Source of the DNA: Thermoleophilia bacterium
GTDB taxonomy: Bacteria; Actinomycetota; Thermoleophilia; Gaiellales; Gaiellaceae
Direction: 5' to 3'
Length of the DNA stretch: 8,579 nt
NCBI GenBank assembly: GCA_025927435.1
Contig: JAICLM010000081.1
Span: 1-8,579 of the forward strand
Positions 1 through 5,900 of the stretch are shown one piece after another. The position numbers and the translations under genes were made by a program. The first letter of the stretch is position 1, and every line of letters begins with the position of its first letter. The notes beneath the pieces are model-generated. The model was not told the origin of the DNA. It did not search any database and saw only the letters and a program-made list of their open reading frames with translations.

Positions 1-31
1 CGCCTGCAACTCGGTCGGCGGGTGGCCGCGG

Positions 32-37
32 TAACCT
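32..37 (+). promoter_or_regulatory. Candidate -10 box for the mreC operon
   Basis: TAACCT fits the actinobacterial TAnnnT -10 pattern and ends six bases before the mreC GTG. That spacing would put the transcription start at or next to the start codon, giving a leaderless mRNA. No AGGAGG-like sequence lies in front of the GTG, which agrees with this. I see no convincing -35 box. The box lies at the right edge of an imperfect palindrome at 21-36 (GGT..CCGCGG..ACC), which could be an operator. Bases 1-43 hold nothing else I recognise; an upstream gene could end at the TAA at 32-34, but the few residues before it are not recognisable. The operon might instead be transcribed from further upstream. 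Confidence 0.4.
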
Positions 38-43
38 GTTGCG

Positions 44-976
44 GTGGCTACGCGTAGTCGCAGCGCGCGCGCAGCGGTGCTTGCCTCGTCGGTTCAGCGC
101 TCCAAGCCGACCCCGTACCCCTCGAAGGCCCGCAGCGCGCTGATCCGCCGGGCGGTCGTCCTCGGCCTCGTCGTCGTCGCCCTGGCGCTCGTCACGATTT
201 CGTTCCGCTCTCCGACGGCGGGAGCGCTGCACAGCGTCCAGGGCGCAGGCTCGACCGCGTTGCGTCCCTTCCAGATCGCCGCCACCCGGATCGCGCAGCC
301 TTTCCGCGACGCCTACGAGTACGTGCACGGCCTCGCGAACGCGAAGGCGGAGAACAAGCGGCTGCGGGAGCAGAACAGGAAGCTCCGGGCGCAGCGGCTG
401 CACGTGGCCGCGCTGGCGGCGAAGGAGCAGAATCTGGCGAGGATTCTCCACTTCGAGGAGGGCCGGACGTTCCCGCGCGACTTCCGTCCCGTCAACGCCG
501 CGGTGATCACCCCGCCGGGCAGCCCCTACACGCACACGCTCACGATCGACGCTGGATCTTCGGCGGGCGTACGTCTCAACTCGCCTGTGGTGAACGGTCC
601 CGCCCTCGTCGGGATCGTGTCGAACGTCTTCCCGGACACGGCCGTCGTGACGCTGCTCACCGACGACAACCACTACGTCGCCGCCTTCGACCCGCGGACG
701 AGGGTGCGCGGGATGGTGCACACCGGGCCGGGCGGAACCCTGATCCTCGATTGGGTTCAGAAGCAGCTCAAGGTGAACGCGGGCGACGCCCTCGTCACTG
801 CAGGGACCCGCACCGCCCGCTACCCCGACCTCTACCCCTACGGCATTCCGATCGGTCGTGTCTCGTCGGTCGGCGCCACCGACACCGCGACCTTCCTGCA
901 GGTTCAGGTGCGGCCGTATGCGAACCTCGACTCGCTCGACGCGGTCGCGGTGCTCGTTCCGAAGAAACCGCGATGA
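44..976 (+). CDS. mreC: Rod shape-determining protein MreC
   Basis: MreC is a single-pass membrane scaffold of the elongasome. It links the cytoplasmic MreB filament and MreD to PBP2 and RodA and is thought to activate PBP2. The 310-residue product has a basic cytoplasmic tail (1-35), one membrane segment (about 36-53), a coiled coil rich in Lys, Glu, Arg and Leu (about 95-135), and the paired beta-barrel MreC domain (about 150-305). That domain includes family-like stretches GDALVTAG (247-254) and YPYGIPIGRV (264-273). There is no cysteine. The GTG start is well fixed: an in-frame TAA lies at 32-34 and no other start codon falls between. A later GTG at 77 is possible but has no ribosome binding site. 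The stop overlaps the mreD start as ATGA. The length is usual for the family. Confidence 0.95.
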   Translation: MATRSRSARAAVLASSVQRSKPTPYPSKARSALIRRAVVLGLVVVALALVTISFRSPTAGALHSVQGAGSTALRPFQIAATRIAQPFRDAYEYVHGLANAKAENKRLREQNRKLRAQRLHVAALAAKEQNLARILHFEEGRTFPRDFRPVNAAVITPPGSPYTHTLTIDAGSSAGVRLNSPVVNGPALVGIVSNVFPDTAVVTLLTDDNHYVAAFDPRTRVRGMVHTGPGGTLILDWVQKQLKVNAGDALVTAGTRTARYPDLYPYGIPIGRVSSVGATDTATFLQVQVRPYANLDSLDAVAVLVPKKPR

Positions 977-1497
977 CGCTCGGCGATGGTCTCAAGGCCG
1001 CCGCCCTGCTCTTCGTCGCGGCGGTGGCTCAGGTCTCGATCTTCGCCCAGGCCCACGTCTTCGGCGCCGTCCCCGACGTGCTGCTGGTCACTCTCGTCGC
1101 GCTTTCCCTGCTGCGCGGCAGCCTGGTCGGTGCGGTTGGCGGGTTCTTCGCGGGACTCATCGTCGACACGGCCTCCCTCGGCACGCTCGGGCTCACCTCG
1201 CTCGTGCTCACGCTCTCGGGCTACTGGATCGGGCGCTACGGGGAGACGACCGGCCGCGACCGCGCGCACGCCCCGTTCCTCTCGGTCGCCGTCGTCACCG
1301 TCCTTTACCAGATCGGGCTGCTCGTCGTGCACTTCGTGCTCGGGGAGAGCGCGCCCGGGGGCGCGGTCATGCGCAGCCTGATTCCGGCGGTCGTACTCAA
1401 CCTGATCCTCACCGCACCGATCTACGGAGTCGTGCGGCGGCTGTTGCGCCCGACGAACCGGGACGAGCTGACGGCAGAGGTGCAGCTCCTTGGCTAG
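973..1497 (+). CDS. mreD: Rod shape-determining protein MreD
   Basis: MreD is a small polytopic membrane protein of the elongasome that works with MreC. The 174-residue product is almost entirely hydrophobic, with five or six membrane segments (about 7-24, 33-48, 52-70, 72-88, 101-122 and 136-155). It carries family-like signatures: PDVLLVTLVALSLLRG (34-49) and GFFAGLIVD (57-65), with the conserved acidic residue at 65. The reading frame stays open far upstream, but the ATG at 973 gives the normal MreD length and overlaps the mreC stop as ATGA, the usual sign of coupled translation. The Shine-Dalgarno in front is weak, which also points to coupling. The short charged C-terminal tail runs into the mrdA start. 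Confidence 0.93.
   Translation: MTLGDGLKAAALLFVAAVAQVSIFAQAHVFGAVPDVLLVTLVALSLLRGSLVGAVGGFFAGLIVDTASLGTLGLTSLVLTLSGYWIGRYGETTGRDRAHAPFLSVAVVTVLYQIGLLVVHFVLGESAPGGAVMRSLIPAVVLNLILTAPIYGVVRRLLRPTNRDELTAEVQLLG
1476..1482 (+). promoter_or_regulatory. Ribosome binding site that fixes the TTG start of mrdA
   Basis: AGAGGTG lies inside the end of mreD, seven bases before the TTG at 1490. It is the only good Shine-Dalgarno near the N-terminus of the PBP2 frame and decides in favour of the unusual TTG start. Confidence 0.6.
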
Positions 1498-3538
1498 CAC
1501 CACGACCCGCCCGCCGGCCCCGCTTCCCTCGCGGCCGAGGCCGCAGGGGCGGGTCGACGCCGAGCAAACCGCGGTCCAGCCCTACCGGCTGACGCCCAAG
1601 CTCGCGCGGCGCGTCGCGTTCCTCAGCGCGCTCGTCGTGATTGGCTTCGCCGCGCTCTTCATGCGTCTGTGGGCACTGCAGGTGCTGTCCGGCTCGCATT
1701 ACGCGGCGCAGGCGCAGGCGAACCAGGTTCGCTCGGTGCGCGTCCAGGCGCCGCGCGGCCCGATCGTCGACCGACGCGGCAACCTTCTCGTCACGAACCA
1801 GCCCGTGACGTCGGTCGAGCTCTCGCCCGCCGGCATGCCGAAGACCTACGCGGAACGTGCCGCGGAGGTCCGCAGGATCGCGCACGTCGCGGGCGTGTCG
1901 GTCAGGCGCGTGACGAACCTGATCCTCGAGCGCAAGCGCTCTGGCGACCTGCTCGATCCGATCGTCATACGCACCCAGGCCACCGCGCCGATGCAGGCCT
2001 ACCTCCAGGAGCGCGCGGCGGCCTTCCCCGGGCTGACGCTGGCCCGCAGGTACATCCGTCGTTACCCGCACGGAACGCTGGCGGCCCAACTGCTCGGCTA
2101 CGACGGCGAGATCTCTCGGGGAGAGCTGCGAACGCTCGCCAAGGACGGTTACGAGCCGGGAGACGTGATCGGCCAAACGGGGATCGAGGCGGCGCTTGAC
2201 AGGTATTTGCGCGGCGTGCCCGGGCTGGCCCGAGTCCGCGTCGACTCCCTCGGCCGCGCGCGCAGTCCCCGCCTGCTGTCGACCGCGCCCACGCCCGGCC
2301 AGACCGTGCGCTTGACGATCGACGCGCCGCTGCAGATCGCCGCCCAGAACGCGCTCGAGTACGGCATCCAGCGCGCCCGCATCAACGGCGAGTGGGCGGC
2401 CGACGGCGGCGCGATCGTGGCCCTGAGCCCGAAGGACGGCTCGATCCTCGCGCTTGCGTCCTCGCCGACCTACGACCCCTCGGTCTGGACCGGCCGTCGC
2501 ACTCTGAAGGAGCTGAACGCACAGGGTCTCGGCACTCAGAAGTCCGCTCTCGACCGGAACTATCCGGCGCTCGACCGGGCCCTCGACGCCACGTATCCGC
2601 CGGGCTCGACCTTCAAGCCGCTCACAGCGATCGCGGCGCTCCAGGAGCATCTGATCAAGCCGTACTCGTTCTACCCCTGCACGGGCACCTACGTGGCTCC
2701 CGAGGACAAATCCCATCGCGTCTGGCACAACTGGGACCGCTTCGTCTTCCAGGGGATGGACCTGCCCACGGCGATCGCGCAGTCGTGCGACACCTACTTC
2801 TACCGTGCCGCCAACAAGTTCTATCTCCTGCCGAAGGACCGCGGTCAGCCGATCCAGAAGTGGGCGCGCCGCTTCGGGTTCGGGCGGACGGGCGGCTCCG
2901 ACCTCACGCCGCAGGCGCCGGGACTCGTCCCGACGATCGGCTACAAGCACCGCAGGTTCACGAGACACACGGATCCGACCAACTGGCGGATCGAGCGCCT
3001 CTGGAAGCCCGGCGACTCGCTCAACCTTGCCATCGGCCAGGGCGACCTGACGGTGACGCCGCTCCAGATGGCCCGCTTCTACGCCGCCATCGCGAACGGC
3101 GGCAAGCTCGTCACGCCGCACATCCTGCTGGACGTCGAGAACCCGAACGGGACGATCGTGCCGACGGCAGCGCCGCCCGCTCCCCGTCCGATTCCGGGGC
3201 TCGATCCGGCCAACCTCGAGGTCGTCCAGCAGGGCCTTTTCGAGGGAACGCATGACCCGTTCGGCACCTCGTACGGCGTGTTCGGCAACTTCCCGGCGTC
3301 GATCTCCGGCAAGACCGGGACGGCGCAGAAGTTCGTCCGGCTGCCCGGATACACGGGCTATCGGGACCAGTCGTGGTGGTGCGGCTATGGTCCCTCGACC
3401 CACGCGAAGATCGTCGTCTGCGCCGTGATCGAGAACGGCGGCGAGGGCGGGGCGGCTGCGGCGCCGGCAGCCGAGCGGGTCTTCGCGAAGTTCTTCCACG
3501 TCCAGCCCGCGCAACTGGGATACATCCACTCCGACTGA
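1490..3538 (+). CDS. mrdA: Penicillin-binding protein 2, elongasome transpeptidase
   Basis: This is a class B PBP: a D,D-transpeptidase that cross-links new peptidoglycan on the outer face of the membrane and partners RodA. The 682-residue product has a Pro- and Arg-rich cytoplasmic tail (1-41), one membrane anchor (about 43-63), a pedestal/dimerisation domain starting with the class B motif PRGPIVDRRGNLL (88-100), and a transpeptidase domain (about 300-668). All three catalytic motifs are present: STFK with nucleophile Ser373 and Lys376, SCD (432-434, the SxD form common in PBP2), and KTG (608-610). Its place beside mreCD and rodA says PBP2 and not the division enzyme FtsI. The TTG start overlaps mreD by eight bases. 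Four extracytoplasmic cysteines (397, 433, 631, 644) are unusual. The stop overlaps the rodA start. Confidence 0.95.
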   Translation: MASTTTRPPAPLPSRPRPQGRVDAEQTAVQPYRLTPKLARRVAFLSALVVIGFAALFMRLWALQVLSGSHYAAQAQANQVRSVRVQAPRGPIVDRRGNLLVTNQPVTSVELSPAGMPKTYAERAAEVRRIAHVAGVSVRRVTNLILERKRSGDLLDPIVIRTQATAPMQAYLQERAAAFPGLTLARRYIRRYPHGTLAAQLLGYDGEISRGELRTLAKDGYEPGDVIGQTGIEAALDRYLRGVPGLARVRVDSLGRARSPRLLSTAPTPGQTVRLTIDAPLQIAAQNALEYGIQRARINGEWAADGGAIVALSPKDGSILALASSPTYDPSVWTGRRTLKELNAQGLGTQKSALDRNYPALDRALDATYPPGSTFKPLTAIAALQEHLIKPYSFYPCTGTYVAPEDKSHRVWHNWDRFVFQGMDLPTAIAQSCDTYFYRAANKFYLLPKDRGQPIQKWARRFGFGRTGGSDLTPQAPGLVPTIGYKHRRFTRHTDPTNWRIERLWKPGDSLNLAIGQGDLTVTPLQMARFYAAIANGGKLVTPHILLDVENPNGTIVPTAAPPAPRPIPGLDPANLEVVQQGLFEGTHDPFGTSYGVFGNFPASISGKTGTAQKFVRLPGYTGYRDQSWWCGYGPSTHAKIVVCAVIENGGEGGAAAAPAAERVFAKFFHVQPAQLGYIHSD

Positions 3539-4731
3539 TGCTCGAATACGCCGGATCACAACGAGCGGGGCTGCGCGCCGAGCGCGAGGCGCCGCATCTG
3601 CTCGCCGTCGTCCGCTCGCTCGACTGGATCCTGGTCGCGGGAGTCGCCGCCCTCGTCGTCGTGGGGCTCTGGGGCGTCGCGGGCGTCACGAAGTTCGCGG
3701 TTCCGAACGACCCCAGCTATTACCTCAACCGCCAGATCCTCTACGCGTGCGTCGGGGCGGTCGTCCTCGTGGTGGCTGCGCTGATCGACCCCGATCTCTA
3801 CCGGCGCTACTGGCGCGCGATCTTCGCGGGCACGGCAGTGGTGATCGCCTTCGTGCTGCTCGCCGGGCATGCGGCGCACGGCTCGACCCGCTGGATCAGC
3901 CTCGGCTTCTTCACCTTCCAGCCGTCGGAGTTCGGCAAGCTCCTGTTCGTCCTCGCGATCGCCGGGATGCTGGCCGAGCGAGAGCGCGACCTTGCGAAGT
4001 GGGAGACGACGCTCCGGGTCGTCGGGATCGGGCTCCTCCCGGTCGTGCTCGTCTTCGCCCAGCCCGACCTCGGCACCGCGCTCGTCTATCTGGCCGCGCT
4101 CGGCGCGATGCTGTTCATCGCGGGAGTGCCGTGGCGCCACCTCGCGCTGCTCGGCGCCACCTTGGTCGTCGTCGTAGTCGGCGTCCTCTGGGCCGGCCCA
4201 GCCGCCGGTGTCAGCGTCCTCAAGGGCTACCAGCAGCAGCGCCTCACCTGCTTCACCCATCCGACCACGTGTTCGGTCGACGCGCGGTACAACCTCGAGC
4301 AGTCGCAGGCCGCGATCGGCTCGGGACAGTTCCGGGGACGCGGCCCGAACGGCTCGAGCCAGGTCAAGCTCGGCTTCCTGCCCGAGAGCGGAACCGACTT
4401 CGTCTTCGCCGGCTTCGCCGAGCAGCGCGGGTTCATCGGCGCGGTGATCCTGCTCGGGCTCTACCTGCTCGTGCTCTGGCGCGGCCTGCGGGTGCTCACG
4501 GTCGCGCGAGACCTCTTCTCGGCCACCGTCGCGGGCGGGATCGTCGTCGCGCTCCTGTTCCAGATCTTCGTCAACGTCGGCATGACGATGGGAATCGCGC
4601 CGATCACCGGCATCCCCCTGCCGTTCGTCAGCGTCGGCGGCTCGTCGCTGATCGCGAACCTCGCGGCGATGGGCGTGCTGCTCGCGATCCACGCGCGCGG
4701 ACGTGTCTCGCGCTACGCCCGGCGGCGCTGA
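3538..4731 (+). CDS. rodA: RodA, peptidoglycan glycosyltransferase (SEDS family)
   Basis: RodA polymerises lipid II into glycan strands in the elongasome and works as a pair with PBP2, encoded just upstream. The 397-residue product has about ten membrane segments. SEDS hallmarks are visible: GSTRWISLGFFTFQPSEFGK (115-134), QPDLGTAL (175-182), AIGSGQFRGRG (259-269), GTDFVFAGFAEQRGFIG (285-301) and the C-terminal GIPLPFVSVGGSSL (358-371). Asp287 sits where the essential aspartate of known RodA proteins lies, in the large extracytoplasmic loop. That loop also carries two cysteines, 238 and 245, which I do not expect in most RodA proteins. The ATG start overlaps the mrdA stop as TGATG. The frame is open further upstream, but this start gives the normal length and coupling. 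The cluster argues for RodA over FtsW. Confidence 0.94.
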   Translation: MLEYAGSQRAGLRAEREAPHLLAVVRSLDWILVAGVAALVVVGLWGVAGVTKFAVPNDPSYYLNRQILYACVGAVVLVVAALIDPDLYRRYWRAIFAGTAVVIAFVLLAGHAAHGSTRWISLGFFTFQPSEFGKLLFVLAIAGMLAERERDLAKWETTLRVVGIGLLPVVLVFAQPDLGTALVYLAALGAMLFIAGVPWRHLALLGATLVVVVVGVLWAGPAAGVSVLKGYQQQRLTCFTHPTTCSVDARYNLEQSQAAIGSGQFRGRGPNGSSQVKLGFLPESGTDFVFAGFAEQRGFIGAVILLGLYLLVLWRGLRVLTVARDLFSATVAGGIVVALLFQIFVNVGMTMGIAPITGIPLPFVSVGGSSLIANLAAMGVLLAIHARGRVSRYARRR

Positions 4732-4736
4732 CCCCC

Positions 4737-5537
4737 GTGCCGGTCTCGGCCGGGGCAGTTCGCAAGCTCCTGCGGGACGTCGCGGCCGCGGGCTCGCGTG
4801 AGCAGGTACTCGCCGTCGGTGGGGCTCCCGGGCTCGCGCACCTGCTGCGGCAGCAATTCCTCCGTGGCCGCGCCGCGCCGGAGGCTGTCCGGGTGGGCGG
4901 GCCGGACGGGGCAGACATGTACGTGCACGTCCTGTCCGCCGAGGTCGGAGACGATGACGCGGCCGTGCTGCGGCGGGCATCGCGCGCTCGCGTTCCCGTG
5001 GTGGCAGTCGCGGTCGGGTTCGCGGACGACGCGACAATCCCGTACGTGCTCGCGACCGATGTGGTGTGGGTGGGTGCGGGCCGCGCCTTTCCGCTCGAGA
5101 GTGTCGCCCGCGCGGTCGCCGCACGGTGCGGCGAGCACGGCGCGCCTCTCGCAGCGCGCGTGCCGCTGCTGCGCGAGGCCCTGGGCGAGCAGCTCGTCGC
5201 GTCCTTCGCGCGGAGGAACGGGATCGTCGCAGCGGCGGTCTGGATCCCCGGCGCAGACCTGCCGGTCCTCGCGCTGAACGAGCTTCGTCTCGTGCTCCGC
5301 CTCGCGCAGGCTCACGGCGCGGCCGGAGACCTTCGCGACCGGTTACCGGAGCTCGCGGCGACGCTGGCCGCCGCTTTCGGCCTGCGTGCCCTCGCGCGGG
5401 AGGCGCTCGGTGTCGTGCCGACGGCCGGCTGGGCCGTCAAAGCCGGGGTGGCCTACGCGGGGACGCGCGCGGTCGGCGAGGCGGCCCGCCTCCGCTTCTC
5501 TGCACCGGGCGAAGAGCACCGGTCTTCGCCCGGCTAG
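4737..5537 (+). CDS. DUF697/YcjF-like protein with a degenerate GTPase-like N-terminus
   Basis: The function is unknown. The 266-residue product splits into two parts. Residues 22-130 follow the hydrophobic strand/helix rhythm of a small GTPase domain, but the P-loop position reads GGAPGLAHLL with no Lys-Ser/Thr, and the place of the NKxD motif reads VAVGFADD, so GTP binding looks lost. Residues about 140-256 resemble DUF697/YcjF-like C-terminal domains: an IPGADLPVLALNELRLVLRL helix (170-189), a QAHG turn, then PTAGWAVKAGVAYAGTRAVG (228-247) and a final basic helix. The last part is hydrophobic enough to touch or enter the membrane. The GTG start lies five bases after the rodA stop, with no clear Shine-Dalgarno, so translation is probably coupled and the gene belongs to the elongasome operon. 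The family call comes from pattern memory only. Confidence 0.6.
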   Translation: MPVSAGAVRKLLRDVAAAGSREQVLAVGGAPGLAHLLRQQFLRGRAAPEAVRVGGPDGADMYVHVLSAEVGDDDAAVLRRASRARVPVVAVAVGFADDATIPYVLATDVVWVGAGRAFPLESVARAVAARCGEHGAPLAARVPLLREALGEQLVASFARRNGIVAAAVWIPGADLPVLALNELRLVLRLAQAHGAAGDLRDRLPELAATLAAAFGLRALAREALGVVPTAGWAVKAGVAYAGTRAVGEAARLRFSAPGEEHRSSPG

Positions 5538-5728
5538 GCGGCGGCCGGCCGGAGCCGCGCGCGCCGCGCCTCGATCGCGCGCAGGCGCTGCGACAGGCGT
5601 GCCCAGGCCCACGGCTCGACCTCGTGGTAGCGGCTCTCGGACTGGCTCCGGGTCACCTCGAGGTACTCGAACCACGCATCGGCTTCCTCGATCAGTAAGA
5701 GCTCTTCCGCCTCGCGCATTGCCACCAC
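5534..5728 (-). CDS. Small unknown protein, 64 residues
   Basis: I do not recognise this gene. The product is 64 residues, predicted mostly helical, acidic in its first half (MREAEELLLIEEADAWFEYL, residues 4-23) and strongly Arg/Ala-rich at the end, with an aromatic patch EPWAWARLSQRL (38-49). It has no signal peptide, no membrane segment and no cysteine. It is likely real: GGGAGGTGA lies at ideal distance from the start and a TAnnnT box precedes it. The GTG at 5728 was chosen on spacing from GGAGG (six bases); a second GTG directly after it (nine bases) is equally possible, and an ATG two codons later is less likely. Its stop overlaps the stop of the convergent operon in a shared CTAG. It is divergent from rne, so it may respond to the same intergenic signals. 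Confidence 0.7.
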   Translation of the reverse strand: MVAMREAEELLLIEEADAWFEYLEVTRSQSESRYHEVEPWAWARLSQRLRAIEARRARLRPAAA

Positions 5729-5731
5729 CGT

Positions 5732-5740
5732 TCACCTCCC
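5732..5740 (-). promoter_or_regulatory. Strong ribosome binding site of the 64-residue gene
   Basis: On the minus strand this reads GGGAGGTGA, close to a perfect anti-Shine-Dalgarno match. The GGAGG core ends six bases before the GTG at 5728 and nine before the second GTG. It is the best Shine-Dalgarno in the window and the main reason to believe in the small gene. Confidence 0.7.
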
Positions 5741-5756
5741 GGTCGTGATTGGCCGG

Positions 5757-5762
5757 ATCGTA
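5757..5762 (-). promoter_or_regulatory. Candidate -10 box for the 64-residue gene
   Basis: On the minus strand this reads TACGAT, matching TAnnnT. Transcription would start near 5750, giving a leader of about twenty bases that just holds the Shine-Dalgarno. No good -35 hexamer is visible upstream. Confidence 0.35.
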
Positions 5763-5782
5763 GGTCCGGGCTCGGACGGACC
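5763..5782. repeat. Short inverted repeat between divergent promoters
   Basis: GGTCCG (5763-5768) and CGGACC (5777-5782) form a 6-base inverted repeat with an 8-base spacer. A nested alternative pairs GTCCG (5764-5768) with CGGAC (5773-5777). It lies just upstream of the candidate -10 box of the small gene and about 18 bases before that of rne, a place suited to an operator. In sequence this rich in G and C, repeats of this length also arise by chance. Confidence 0.3.
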
Positions 5783-5799
5783 CCGGCGGGCGCGGTTGC

Positions 5800-5805
5800 T
5801 ACCCT
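5800..5805 (+). promoter_or_regulatory. Candidate -10 box for rne
   Basis: TACCCT fits TAnnnT and resembles the TAACCT box before mreC. Transcription would start near 5812, giving rne a leader of about 89 bases that contains the hairpin at 5842-5882. I see no clear -35 hexamer. Confidence 0.4.
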
Positions 5806-5841
5806 GGCGACAAGGCCATGCCAAGCCTTTTCATCCACAAC

Positions 5842-5882
5842 GAGCGCGCGCGCACCTCGCCTGAGGTCGCCGGCGCGCGCTC
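5842..5882 (+). promoter_or_regulatory. Long GC-rich hairpin in the rne leader
   Basis: Ten perfect outer pairs join 5842-5851 to 5873-5882. Five inner pairs join 5854-5858 to 5863-5867 around a GCCT loop. The two stems connect through two more pairs (5852 with 5871, 5853 with 5869) and single-base bulges on the 3' side, so the whole is a nearly continuous 17-pair stem. It ends four bases before GAAGGAG. It has no following T-run, so it is not an intrinsic terminator. Leader hairpins are known to mediate autoregulation of rne in Escherichia coli; a similar role here is inferred from position only. Confidence 0.6.
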
Positions 5883-5886
5883 CCAC

Positions 5887-5893
5887 GAAGGAG
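5887..5893 (+). promoter_or_regulatory. Ribosome binding site that fixes the TTG start of rne
   Basis: GAAGGAG lies seven bases before the TTG at 5901. No ATG or GTG in this frame has comparable support, and the next in-frame ATG (6273) would remove only the disordered N-terminus, so this site decides the start. Confidence 0.75.
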
Positions 5894-5900
5894 CAATTTC

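Noticed and set aside
858..1592. Plus-strand 244-codon frame across mreC and mreD
   Set aside because: A shifted shadow frame: Arg-rich product, out of step with the clear MreC and MreD sequences it overlaps.
1409..3559. 716-codon open frame on the minus strand opposite mrdA
   Set aside because: It is in exact codon register with mrdA, so only TTA, CTA or TCA codons in mrdA would stop it, and these are rare at this GC content. The product is a featureless Arg/Asp/Val-rich string, while the plus strand encodes a PBP with all catalytic motifs.
3556..5124. 522-codon open frame on the minus strand opposite rodA
   Set aside because: In codon register with rodA; low-complexity Arg/Glu/Asp product with no family features.
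4737..5537. Cell-division or sporulation protein by analogy with other rodA neighbours
   Set aside because: No motif of FtsZ, MinC/MinD or sporulation families is visible; only the GTPase-like and DUF697-like patterns can be argued.
5538..5570. GC-rich palindromic stretch around CGGCCGGCCG after the operon as a terminator
   Set aside because: It is explained by Ala/Arg codons at the end of the minus-strand gene and has no T-run on either strand.
5842..5882. Hairpin as an intrinsic terminator
   Set aside because: No T-run follows; the next bases are CCACGAAGGAG and the rne start. It lies between a promoter and its gene, not after one.
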